Shown in pieces: positions 56,514-64,000 of a stretch of DNA of 64,000 bases (its first letter is position 1; every line of letters starts with the position of its first letter). The stretch is from Schlesneria sp. DSM 10557 (GTDB lineage: Bacteria > Planctomycetota > Planctomycetia > Planctomycetales > Planctomycetaceae). The notes beneath the pieces were generated by a model, which did no database searches, was not told the origin of the DNA, and saw nothing but the letters and a program-made list of their open reading frames with translations. Both the position numbers and the translations under genes were made by a program. Location of the stretch: contig NZ_CP124747.1 of assembly GCF_041860085.1 (NCBI RefSeq), positions 3,162,001-3,226,000 on the forward strand, in the 5' to 3' direction.

Positions 56514-57467
56514 ATGAAAAAGTCGTTTCTCCGTCGCCACGGATTTACACTGATCGAACTGCTGGTGGTGATTGCCATCATTGCCGTATTGATTGCCTTG
56601 CTCCTGCCCGCTGTCCAGCAGGCGCGCGAAGCCGCTCGACGCACCCAATGCAAGAACAACCTCAAGCAGTTGGGACTGGCAATTCACAACTATCATGACA
56701 CGTTTGGCTGTCTTCCCATTGCGGACGTCAATGGTGCGGTCAACCCGGTTTCGGCTCACGCACGACTTCTGCCTTACTTCGAGCAAGTCAATCTCTACAA
56801 CATGATTGACTTCAACGTCCCCTATGATCATCCCAACAACGCCGTCGCGCGGAGCAAGGAAGTCCCTGTATTCCGCTGCCCGTCAGACCCGACTCCGCTG
56901 CCTGCGTCGATCGGTGGACGAAACAACTACTACTGGAATGCTGGCTCGGGAATCGTGATGTACGCTTCGGGAGCAGCTGGACAACCCGCGTCAAACGGAA
57001 TCGTTTTCCACAATCGCATGTTCCGTTTTTCGGACATTACGGACGGCTTGAGCAACTCTGCCGCCATGTCGGAAAAACTGACCGGGGACGGCAGCAATGC
57101 TGTGGCGAGCCCCAAGACGGATACCTTTCAGCCCGGAACCTATCCCACCACGCCAGACGAAGCCCTTCAGGACTGTAACGCCGTCAACGTGCAGGATCTG
57201 GCGCGGCAAGGATATTCGAACGTCGGCGGCCCCTGGATTCAGCAGTATCACTCGACGAACCAGTACAACCACGTACTGCAGCCGAATGGACGTTCATGCA
57301 TGTTCCCCCCAGGCCGAATTGCCACGACAGCAAACAGTCAACACACGGGCGGAGTTCATTTGCTGCTCTGCGATGGCTCAGTCAAGTTTGTGAGCGAAAA
57401 CCTCGCCCTTCAAACATGGCGAGCACTGGGAAGCATCAACGGGGGCGAGAATCTGGGAGAGTTCTAG
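56514..57467 (+). CDS. DUF1559 prepilin-like protein
   Basis: 317 residues from an ATG at 56514. The N-terminus [19 protein letters not shown], then [27 protein letters not shown], is the most canonical of the four DUF1559 proteins here. It is followed by [39 protein letters not shown] and [21 protein letters not shown]. It probably starts an operon with the lipoprotein and AhpD-like genes, 209 bp upstream of the lipoprotein. Confidence 0.93.
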   Translation: MKKSFLRRHGFTLIELLVVIAIIAVLIALLLPAVQQAREAARRTQCKNNLKQLGLAIHNYHDTFGCLPIADVNGAVNPVSAHARLLPYFEQVNLYNMIDFNVPYDHPNNAVARSKEVPVFRCPSDPTPLPASIGGRNNYYWNAGSGIVMYASGAAGQPASNGIVFHNRMFRFSDITDGLSNSAAMSEKLTGDGSNAVASPKTDTFQPGTYPTTPDEALQDCNAVNVQDLARQGYSNVGGPWIQQYHSTNQYNHVLQPNGRSCMFPPGRIATTANSQHTGGVHLLLCDGSVKFVSENLALQTWRALGSINGGENLGEF

Positions 57468-57676
57468 AACCTCCTGCTGCTGGGTAAACACGCGATTACC
57501 TCTGCCCTGCGATCGATTGATCCCGCTTAACGAGCGTCCCCGCAGCATCAGGCTCTTTGCGATTACGAACCACGCTCCAGTTTCCTGACGATGACTGACA
57601 GTCAGGATTTCCGTCCTGGCAGATCACTTTCTTTACAAGGTGACAATCGTAGACCTTTCGAGACGGATTGAAATTC

Positions 57677-58054
57677 ATGAGACAGCGACTAAACAAATAT
57701 GGGGGCCTCGGATGGGTGCTGCTTGTCTGTGCCGCCGTCGGATGCGGCCAGTCGGGCCGCACCTACGTCCTCGATGAAGAGCTTGCACGGTCTTCGCTTG
57801 AAGATGCCCTGCAGGCGTGGGTCGATGGACAGACCCCGGAAGACCTTCAACCGACGATTATCATGGGTGATCAAGGTTGGGCAGAAGGTCGAAAGCTGGG
57901 ATCGTTTGAGATCCTGCCCGATGAAGAGACCACGGATGGATCCAATCTCTACATCCGGGTGAAACGCAAGTTTGCAGACGATAACCGCACCATGGAATCG
58001 AAGGTGACCTACATCGTTGGCACTTCCCCCGCGATTACGATTTTTCCCCAATGA
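57677..58054 (+). CDS. small lipoprotein, unknown
   Basis: 125 residues from an ATG at 57677. The N-terminus WVLLVCAAVGCGQSG contains a lipobox-like AVGC. The rest is a small soluble domain with IYIRVKRKFAD-like beta strands (NLYIRVKRKFADDNRT). Its stop overlaps the AhpD-like gene's start by 4 bp (ATGA), so the two are translationally coupled. DUF1559-lipoprotein pairs also occur at 5980-7483, so this arrangement recurs. Confidence 0.75.
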   Translation: MRQRLNKYGGLGWVLLVCAAVGCGQSGRTYVLDEELARSSLEDALQAWVDGQTPEDLQPTIIMGDQGWAEGRKLGSFEILPDEETTDGSNLYIRVKRKFADDNRTMESKVTYIVGTSPAITIFPQ

Positions 58055-59394
58055 AGAAGAGGTCCTCAATGCTGATCAAAAAATGGTGGCTCTGCCTACT
58101 GATTCCGATTGCCAGCACATCAATGGCACTGGCCGACTCCGACCTGGCTCCAACACGCCCGGAAATGAAGAAGCGGATTCAGGCTCTGAAAGAGCGAACT
58201 TCGCGTCTGCCATTGCCACCACCGACCGAACAGGAAATCGCATCAGGACGACCGCTGGTCAACAATGGACGTCTTCGCGCACTGTATCTTCCTCCCGCCT
58301 GGCAGTCATTTCTCGTTCCCGGGTGGGGAAGCAGCTCAGCCACTCGCCCCAGCGGAGGAACCGCCGCACTCCTGAAAAGGATGGAAGCCGATCCCTCTTA
58401 TGGGTTCAAGACTCGCCTGTTCTGGATTGTTTCACGTGCCAATGACTGTCAGTATTGCCTGGGACACCAGGAACTGAAGCTGAAGCGAGTCGGGATGACC
58501 GATGACCAGGTCGCTTCGCTGGATGCCCGTTGGGACCTGTTTCCCGCCGGGGAACAGGCCGCGATGAAGGCCACGCGGAAGCTGACACTCACCCCGCACC
58601 TGTTTACTCAACAGGACCTCGCTGAACTCAAGCAGCAGTTCCCTGACCCGGAAGTGATCGACATCATTTACACTGTCAGCCGGTACAACGCAGTCAATCG
58701 CTGGACGGCCTCAACGGGGATCCCCCAGGACCAGTCCTTCGGTGGCGAAGAGCACAGCGAACTGGACACTCCCACATCCCCCGAGTTCTCGAATCTTCCC
58801 TCGAAGGTGATTCCCACGGAACTGAAGCCGCGGCCAGAGTGGGAAAGCCGTGACGATGTCGAGGCAGCGATTAAGAAGGCTCACGGAAGAAAGCCCGGCG
58901 TCGAACTCCCCAAAATGGAGAACGCCAAGAAGGTCCTCGCTCGACTCAGCCCCGGCGTCACCCCTCCTGTCTGGTTCCAGGCTCTGTCCGACCTCTCTGT
59001 CGCACTCGACGCCTGGGGGCAGAAACAGGCTATGGCACGTGAAGGAAAAACGTCTCCGGAACTCCGCATTCTGATCGCCTGGGTCACCTCACGGGAGAAT
59101 CGAGCCTGGTACGCTGCAGAACATGCACGAGCCCGCTACCTGGCTTCAGGTGGGGATGAAGGAGTTTTGTATTCGTTCAAACAACTGGAAGGGGCTGCAC
59201 GTCCCGCAAACGCCGAAGCCCTGCGCTTTGCCCGCAAGCTGACGACGCTGCCGCAGACGATCGTTGACGAAGACATCAGTCGCTTGAAAGAACATTTCAA
59301 CGATTACGAAGTGGCGGAAATCATTCAGACGACCTGCGACGCCAACGCGTTTGACCGCTTCACCGAAGCGCTCTGGCTGCCGCTGGAAGACTGA
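58051..59394 (+). CDS. AhpD/carboxymuconolactone-decarboxylase-like secreted protein
   Basis: 447 residues. A signal peptide (WWLCLLIPIASTSMALA) is followed by an AhpD-type domain with CQYCLGHQELKLKRVG (C-x-x-C plus His), as in peroxidase or decarboxylase relatives. The second half has a similar helical pattern (residues about 290-440) without the Cys pair, so it may be a degenerate tandem copy. The protein is probably exported. It is the last gene before a strong terminator at 59456. Confidence 0.85.
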   Translation: MKKRSSMLIKKWWLCLLIPIASTSMALADSDLAPTRPEMKKRIQALKERTSRLPLPPPTEQEIASGRPLVNNGRLRALYLPPAWQSFLVPGWGSSSATRPSGGTAALLKRMEADPSYGFKTRLFWIVSRANDCQYCLGHQELKLKRVGMTDDQVASLDARWDLFPAGEQAAMKATRKLTLTPHLFTQQDLAELKQQFPDPEVIDIIYTVSRYNAVNRWTASTGIPQDQSFGGEEHSELDTPTSPEFSNLPSKVIPTELKPRPEWESRDDVEAAIKKAHGRKPGVELPKMENAKKVLARLSPGVTPPVWFQALSDLSVALDAWGQKQAMAREGKTSPELRILIAWVTSRENRAWYAAEHARARYLASGGDEGVLYSFKQLEGAARPANAEALRFARKLTTLPQTIVDEDISRLKEHFNDYEVAEIIQTTCDANAFDRFTEALWLPLED

Positions 59395-59455
59395 TTTGGC
59401 GGTGTTGGCGGCTGTCAGCCATGGCCTGCCCGGACCACCGTTGATGGCTTGAACG

Positions 59456-59501
59456 CCCTGTGCCGACTCACACTTTCCGTAGAGCGGCACAGGGATTTTT
59501 T
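59456..59501 (+). terminator. intrinsic terminator after AhpD-like gene
   Basis: CCCTGTGCCG/CGGCACAGGG (59456-59465/59485-59494) forms a perfect 10-bp stem with a 19-base loop, followed by ATTTTTTA. It stands 60 bp after the AhpD-like stop and faces the convergent oxidoreductase gene. Confidence 0.85.
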
Positions 59502-59580
59502 ACGGCCAACGACAGAGAACTCATGAGCGAGTAGGGAGTGGTGTGACGCATCCTCAGCGATTTATTCCGCACCGACGCGG

Positions 59581-62571
59581 TCACGACGTCACCAGCTTCT
59601 TCAGATTGGGCCGCAACCGTTTACGAATCTCGGGCATCAGCCCATAAGCGAGTGCCAGAACTTTCAATGGGTGCAGCGTCGGCGTAGGCGACTGCTGTTC
59701 CATCTGAAATTTGCAACTGCTGCATTCGGTCATGCCAAATTCGATTTGGTCCGATCGCATTTGCTCGATCAGGTTATGTCCGATTGTGAGCGATTCCTCA
59801 AAGTTTTCACGCGACAGCCCAAACGTACCGGCCATTCCCGAGCAACCATGATCGGTATCAGTGATCACGAGTTGGGGAATCAAACGACAAATTTGTAGTA
59901 GAGGGGTATCCTTTCCCAGCGCACGCAGATGGCAAGGCGTGTGATAGGCGGCGGTCAACGGCAGTGATTGAAAATCGGTCCGCATGTCTCCACGGGCCTG
60001 AAGATCCGCCAGAAAGTGGCCCGCTTCCACAACATGGTCCGCAACCAGCTGGACGTCGGGATGATCCAGTAGCCGTGGATACTCGACCTTGAGGCACAAC
60101 GCCGCAGCCGGCTCGGTACAGATGATCGGACAACCCTCGCGTGCAAACTCCGCCAGCAGGCGGATGTTATCCGTCGCCAATTGGCGGGCAGTTTCGACGT
60201 CACCGATCGATATGTGTGCCATACCCGATCGGTGTTGTGACGCGGGGACATGGATCCGGAAACCCTGATGCTCCAGTATTCGCCCGAGGGCAAACGCCAA
60301 CTCAGGATCGTGCGCATTCGCGTAATGATCAACGAAGTACACGACCGGAATGGGATCTCGCAATGACACCGGAGGTGCCAGCCACTCACGTGGTGCGCTG
60401 CTCAGAAACGTCTTATGAGCAAATGCCGGTAACTTCCTCTGACGAGCTACCCCCAGACCACGCTCCAACAGCCACCGCACAGTCCGGTTGGCAATTAATG
60501 GATTGATGAACCACGCCATCCGGCAGAGTGACTCGCTCCATCCATGGACCCGCGACAGAAACCATTCGGACATCCGCGGACCGTTCGCCGCCACGTACTG
60601 GGCTTTGGCCTCGAGCATCAGGTGCGGAATATTGACTTCCGTAGGACATTCCAGTTCACACTGCTTACAGTTGAAACAGAAGTCGGACAAGCGACGCATG
60701 TCACTCGAAGCGAGTTCGTGTGCGGCAAGTCGTCCATCGACGATGGCCCGCAGGGCGTTCGCCTTAGCGCGAGGAGTCCGCGCCTCGGATGTCTCGCGAC
60801 GGAAGAAGGGACACATCCGTGAATTGGGTTCCTGCGTCCGACATCCCCCGCAACCGTGACAGGCGGTCACCGTTGCCCCGAGTTCTCCCGCACTCCAGTT
60901 CAACTGAAGCTCGATCGGAGTAGACGTTGGCTTGATCTCCGGGCGAAGATGATTGACCGTAAGATGCGGATCGTCACTCAGGATCTTATCGGGATTCAGC
61001 AATCGATCTGGATCGAAAAGCGACTTCAGTTGCTGGAAGACCCGATAGAGTTCGCCGTACTGCGACGGAAGGAACGCGGTCCGAGAGTAACCCAGTCCGT
61101 GTTCGCCACTAATCGATCCGCCAACGGAAATCGCAGCGTGATAGAGATCCCGTGCAAGGTCTTCGAGTAGCAAGGGATCGAGAGGGGATCTGAGGAAAGG
61201 TCGCATGTGGACCTGCCCGACGGCCGCATGGGCGTACAGCGACGCCGTTAACTCATGCTTCTGCCAGATCCGTCTCGATCGCGCGATGAACTCAAGTAAC
61301 ATCTCGGGGGGAACAGCAATGTCCTCCACCAGCGGGACTGGAGACGTCTCACCCCGCGCCCGGTTCAATAACGGAATGACCGCACCCGGCAACGACCACA
61401 GAAATTCGACCTCATCGAAGGTGGTCGCCTCGTACAGCATACGGCCGGGATCGGGCAAATCCTTGATGACCAATTGAACGTCGCGAATGCCTCCCGCGGC
61501 TTCTGGGTGGCTGAATCCCGTCATCTCGATAATCAACGCGGCTTCGGCATTCGCCGGAATCAAGGAAGCAAAGCGCGCGTCCAGATCGCGCGCCATGGAC
61601 AACAGCCGGCGGTCGATCAGGTCGCAGGCACTGGGCTGCAGTGCAGCGATCGGTTGCACTGCCTGAATCGCCGAATCCAATGTTTCGAAACCGATCAGAA
61701 GCGCACTACGCCAGGCCGGTAGAGCAGACGTCCGTAGTGTCGCGGCAGTGAAGAGCCCCAGAGTTCCCTCCGAGCCCACCAGAAGTCGTGGCAGCACAAT
61801 CCCGGAATCTGTCAGAACGCCACGCAGCAGATAGCCGGCTCGATTACGGACTTGTCGTTCCGGCTGCTTTTCCAGGATCAGTTTGGCATTGCGGACGAGC
61901 AGTCCTTCAATCCGCTCGAGCAGATGACTTTTCCACTTCGTTGCCTCGTCGACGTTTGACTCCTCTGTGAAACGTTCATGAGTCGGCAGGGGTTCATTCC
62001 CCGCCTCAAATCGAACGCCATTCGCCGTCACCAGTTCGATACTGTTAACATGGTCGCGGGTCGACCCGACGCGAATCGAGTGAGAGCCTGCCGCATCCAG
62101 GGCGAGCATACTTCCGATGGTAGTAGTATCACTGTTGGCGGGGTCTGGCGGAAAATAGCGCCCCGACTCTCGCAGCACATGGTTGAGCCGACTCAGCACA
62201 ACACCGGGCTGAACACGGACAGTCTGCTGTCCCACCTCCTCAACCGCGTGCATATGGCGAGAGAAATCGACAATGATTCCCGCCCCTAACGCCTCCCCTG
62301 CAACGCTGGTTCCTGCTCCGCGGGGGATGAGAGGTAACTTTTGTTCGGCGGCGTAACGGACCAGCGTCTGGACATCGTCGCGGTCATGCGGGAATGCCAC
62401 GCCGAGCGGAGTTTCCTGATGCAAACTTCCATCACTGGCGTAGATCGATTGCGCAAGAGGATGACAGACAATCTCCCCTCGGAAGATTCCCGCCAGGTCT
62501 TCGATGAGTCGTAACTGTCGAACGTCCACAGGTAGGTTCGGCCTTTGCCCGTATAGAAATCCGTCCTGCAA
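59581..62571 (-). CDS. FAD-linked oxidase fused to Fe-S and CCG-domain subunit
   Basis: 996 residues combining the subunits of a D-lactate/glycolate-type dehydrogenase. The N-terminal half is an FAD-binding PCMH domain (LPLIPRGAGTSVAGEALGAGIIVDFSR, GVVLSRLN) and FAD-oxidase C-terminal domain (PHLFRSPL-like, GGSISGEHGLGYSRT). The middle has two Fe-S motifs, CHGCGGCRTQEPNSRMC and CFNCKQCELECPTEV. The C-terminal part is the CCG heterodisulfide-reductase-like domain (TPCHLRALG, HGCSGMAGTFGL). Such single-chain fusions occur in bacterial FAD/Fe-S oxidoreductases. The substrate is not known. It starts 3 bp after the YqgE gene. Confidence 0.9.
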   Translation of the reverse strand: MQDGFLYGQRPNLPVDVRQLRLIEDLAGIFRGEIVCHPLAQSIYASDGSLHQETPLGVAFPHDRDDVQTLVRYAAEQKLPLIPRGAGTSVAGEALGAGIIVDFSRHMHAVEEVGQQTVRVQPGVVLSRLNHVLRESGRYFPPDPANSDTTTIGSMLALDAAGSHSIRVGSTRDHVNSIELVTANGVRFEAGNEPLPTHERFTEESNVDEATKWKSHLLERIEGLLVRNAKLILEKQPERQVRNRAGYLLRGVLTDSGIVLPRLLVGSEGTLGLFTAATLRTSALPAWRSALLIGFETLDSAIQAVQPIAALQPSACDLIDRRLLSMARDLDARFASLIPANAEAALIIEMTGFSHPEAAGGIRDVQLVIKDLPDPGRMLYEATTFDEVEFLWSLPGAVIPLLNRARGETSPVPLVEDIAVPPEMLLEFIARSRRIWQKHELTASLYAHAAVGQVHMRPFLRSPLDPLLLEDLARDLYHAAISVGGSISGEHGLGYSRTAFLPSQYGELYRVFQQLKSLFDPDRLLNPDKILSDDPHLTVNHLRPEIKPTSTPIELQLNWSAGELGATVTACHGCGGCRTQEPNSRMCPFFRRETSEARTPRAKANALRAIVDGRLAAHELASSDMRRLSDFCFNCKQCELECPTEVNIPHLMLEAKAQYVAANGPRMSEWFLSRVHGWSESLCRMAWFINPLIANRTVRWLLERGLGVARQRKLPAFAHKTFLSSAPREWLAPPVSLRDPIPVVYFVDHYANAHDPELAFALGRILEHQGFRIHVPASQHRSGMAHISIGDVETARQLATDNIRLLAEFAREGCPIICTEPAAALCLKVEYPRLLDHPDVQLVADHVVEAGHFLADLQARGDMRTDFQSLPLTAAYHTPCHLRALGKDTPLLQICRLIPQLVITDTDHGCSGMAGTFGLSRENFEESLTIGHNLIEQMRSDQIEFGMTECSSCKFQMEQQSPTPTLHPLKVLALAYGLMPEIRKRLRPNLKKLVTS

Positions 62572-62574
62572 ACC

Positions 62575-63144
62575 TTAGTTTGCCGAGGGATCCTTGACCC
62601 GATGAGGCAACAGGTGGTTGGATTCGTAGAACTTCTGCAGAAGAGTTTCGTAGACTGAATAGGGATCTTCGTGAAATACCATTTCCCGATTGCCGGGATA
62701 GGTTAACCAGTCCCCCCGCTCGATCTCTCCTTCCAATTGTCCGGGCCCCCAGCCAGAGTAACCCGAGAAGACACGGAACGAGTGAGACGGTGGCGTACTG
62801 GCGACCGCTTCGCCGATGACCCGTTCAAAAGCTTCGGGGCTTCCGCCGACGAACAATCCCGGCAGGATCGCGGGCCCGGTGTCTTCAAAGCTGGCGTCGT
62901 CATGAAGTATGACAAGAGCCGTAGGTTCCACAGGCCCTCCCCCAAAGACGACGTCATCCATTTCCGGCAAATCAAAGTGCCCGGACAGAGCGTCGGAGAC
63001 CTTGACGGAAAGAGGTCGATTGATGACCAGACCCATCGCACCATGCTCGCCATGTTCGAGCATCAAGACGACCGTCTTATAAAAATTATCATCCCGCAGC
63101 CGTTTAGAGGCGATCAAAAACCGACCTCGGAGCGATTCGGCCAT
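62575..63144 (-). CDS. YqgE/AlgH family protein
   Basis: 189 residues from an ATG at 63144, which begins MAESLRGRFLIASKRLRDDNFYKTVVLMLEH and then GAMGLVINRPLSVKVSD, FGGGPVEPTALVILHDD and FSGYSGWGPGQLEGEIERGDWL, all YqgE/AlgH signatures. The frame extends 13 codons upstream. The family's function is not settled. It precedes the oxidoreductase gene on the same strand by 3 bp, so they are probably co-transcribed. Confidence 0.93.
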   Translation of the reverse strand: MAESLRGRFLIASKRLRDDNFYKTVVLMLEHGEHGAMGLVINRPLSVKVSDALSGHFDLPEMDDVVFGGGPVEPTALVILHDDASFEDTGPAILPGLFVGGSPEAFERVIGEAVASTPPSHSFRVFSGYSGWGPGQLEGEIERGDWLTYPGNREMVFHEDPYSVYETLLQKFYESNHLLPHRVKDPSAN

Positions 63145-63458
63145 ACTGGCACCGTCTGTGTAGCGATTTGGAAAGTGAGTCAAAATGGTAGAACGGGTAC
63201 TCTCTGGGGGATTCTACTCTCCCCAGGTCACCAGCGAAACCTGAAGCAGAATCTTACTGTCACGGAGCCACACCACGGACGATCGTCTCTGCTAAAACAG
63301 TTCCCCGATTTGAATGCTCACTGTTCCGGTTGCAACAAACTGAAATTGTTTGCCGCGTGAAATATCAGCATCAAGATGATGCCACGGCAGACAGATCCCA
63401 TCTGCGTCGCGTCCGGCTTCGGTCGTCGTCCGAACGCGAGAGATTTTGCCCGCTGGCG
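63145..63458. other. intergenic region
   Basis: 314 bp between the YqgE gene and the next minus-strand gene. Nothing recognised. Confidence 0.5.
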
Positions 63459-63929
63459 TCAGTCATTCACCGATTCCGATCGATTGAGTGATTCGCTGCG
63501 GAGTTCTTCGTTCCCCGCGCCGATCAGCACGGGAAGATCCGCTTCTTCTGAGACTTCCTGCCCGTCGCCACTTCCTTGACCGCGGGGCCAGATGTGGAAC
63601 CCTCCTTTGTGGGCCAGGCTGAGCTCCCAGACGCCCCAGATTCCTCGCCCCTCGTTGTACCCCTGATACGCAACATCATGCGCGCCAATGTACCGTTTCG
63701 TCCACCAGCATTTGCCAGACTCTTTCTCATAAGTTCCATTAAAGAGAAACTCGCCGACGGAATCACGTCCATCTCCCCGGAGTGTCCCGTCGCGAAAGAC
63801 CAGATGAAGTTCCATCTGGAAACGCTTCGACGATCCTGGCTCAAGGTAATACCCTTCCCATGCCCCGGACGGAAACCGATCATCCTGCTCCAGTGTCGGA
63901 TCAGATACATCATCAATTGGTCGTGACAT
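63459..63929 (-). CDS. small beta-rich protein, unknown
   Basis: 156 residues from an ATG at 63929 (a start 7 codons upstream is possible). There is no signal peptide. Alternating hydrophobic and aromatic positions (GAWEGYYLEPGSS, MELHLVFRDGTLRGDGRDSVGEFLFNGTY, WWTKRYIGAHDVAYQGY, GIWGVWEL, GGFHIWPRG) suggest a beta barrel, possibly lipocalin-like. I recall similar G-x-W-x-G-Y-Y proteins in planctomycetes but no function. Confidence 0.65.
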   Translation of the reverse strand: MSRPIDDVSDPTLEQDDRFPSGAWEGYYLEPGSSKRFQMELHLVFRDGTLRGDGRDSVGEFLFNGTYEKESGKCWWTKRYIGAHDVAYQGYNEGRGIWGVWELSLAHKGGFHIWPRGQGSGDGQEVSEEADLPVLIGAGNEELRSESLNRSESVND

Positions 63930-64000
63930 GGAAGGTACCCTGATTGTCAAAATTGCAAAGTTGCTCAGTCGCCTCGCGATTTTTCGAGGGTGACCAGACT

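Overview
The window looks like a chromosome segment of a planctomycete (Planctomycetales/Planctomycetaceae type). It carries four DUF1559 prepilin-like proteins, a DUF1549/DUF1553 cytochrome protein next to a DUF1501 protein, a second DUF1501 protein, Ser/Thr kinases with C-terminal membrane segments, an ECF sigma factor next to a kinase, a redoxin/copper-monooxygenase fusion and many secreted proteins of unknown function. The genus is not determined.

1-5,970: a complete RNA-repair locus. A divergent partial rtcR (sigma54 activator with a CARF sensor domain) faces a good sigma54 -24/-12 promoter, followed by rsr (the Ro60/TROVE protein), a roughly 1-kb non-coding stretch, rtcB (RNA ligase) and rtcA (RNA 3'-phosphate cyclase), then a strong hairpin terminator. 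The non-coding stretch holds two RNAs in which a circularly permuted tRNA-like domain is inserted into a long stem. This is the design of bacterial Y RNAs (YrlA), and the order matches the Salmonella rsr-yrlBA-rtcBA operon. In the first RNA the two permuted halves rebuild a near-canonical tRNA with a CTCATAA anticodon loop. This is the most interesting part of the window.

5,980-18,100: an accessory region. It holds DUF1559 proteins with small lipoproteins, a frameshifted gene beside a DDE transposase, and three tandem paralogues of an unrecognised secreted, membrane-anchored family with a DUF1559 gene among them. A WD40 protein and an inverted pair of REP-like repeats follow.

18,118-41,400: a redoxin/PHM-like fusion; a cluster of a coiled-coil protein, a kinase and a membrane protein; cupin, DinB-like and 6-phosphogluconate dehydrogenase genes; three tandem copies of a structured ~95-bp repeat; a FemAB-like protein, an esterase-fold protein lacking its nucleophile serine, hpt, a DUF1501 protein, an ECF sigma factor with a kinase, an HlyD-like protein, a 1-kb gene-poor stretch with a possible small RNA, and a divergent CysH-family protein.

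41,435-64,000: the DUF1549/1553 + DUF1501 pair, a minus-strand cluster (alpha-glucan phosphorylase, membrane protein, M19 dipeptidase), a second array of the same ~95-bp repeat in opposite orientation, an acetyltransferase, a DnaA-family protein, a HAD phosphatase, another DUF1559 operon with an AhpD-like protein, a large FAD/Fe-S oxidoreductase and a YqgE/AlgH protein. No rRNA gene, standard tRNA gene or CRISPR array was seen. All calls are from reading the sequence; no searches were run.
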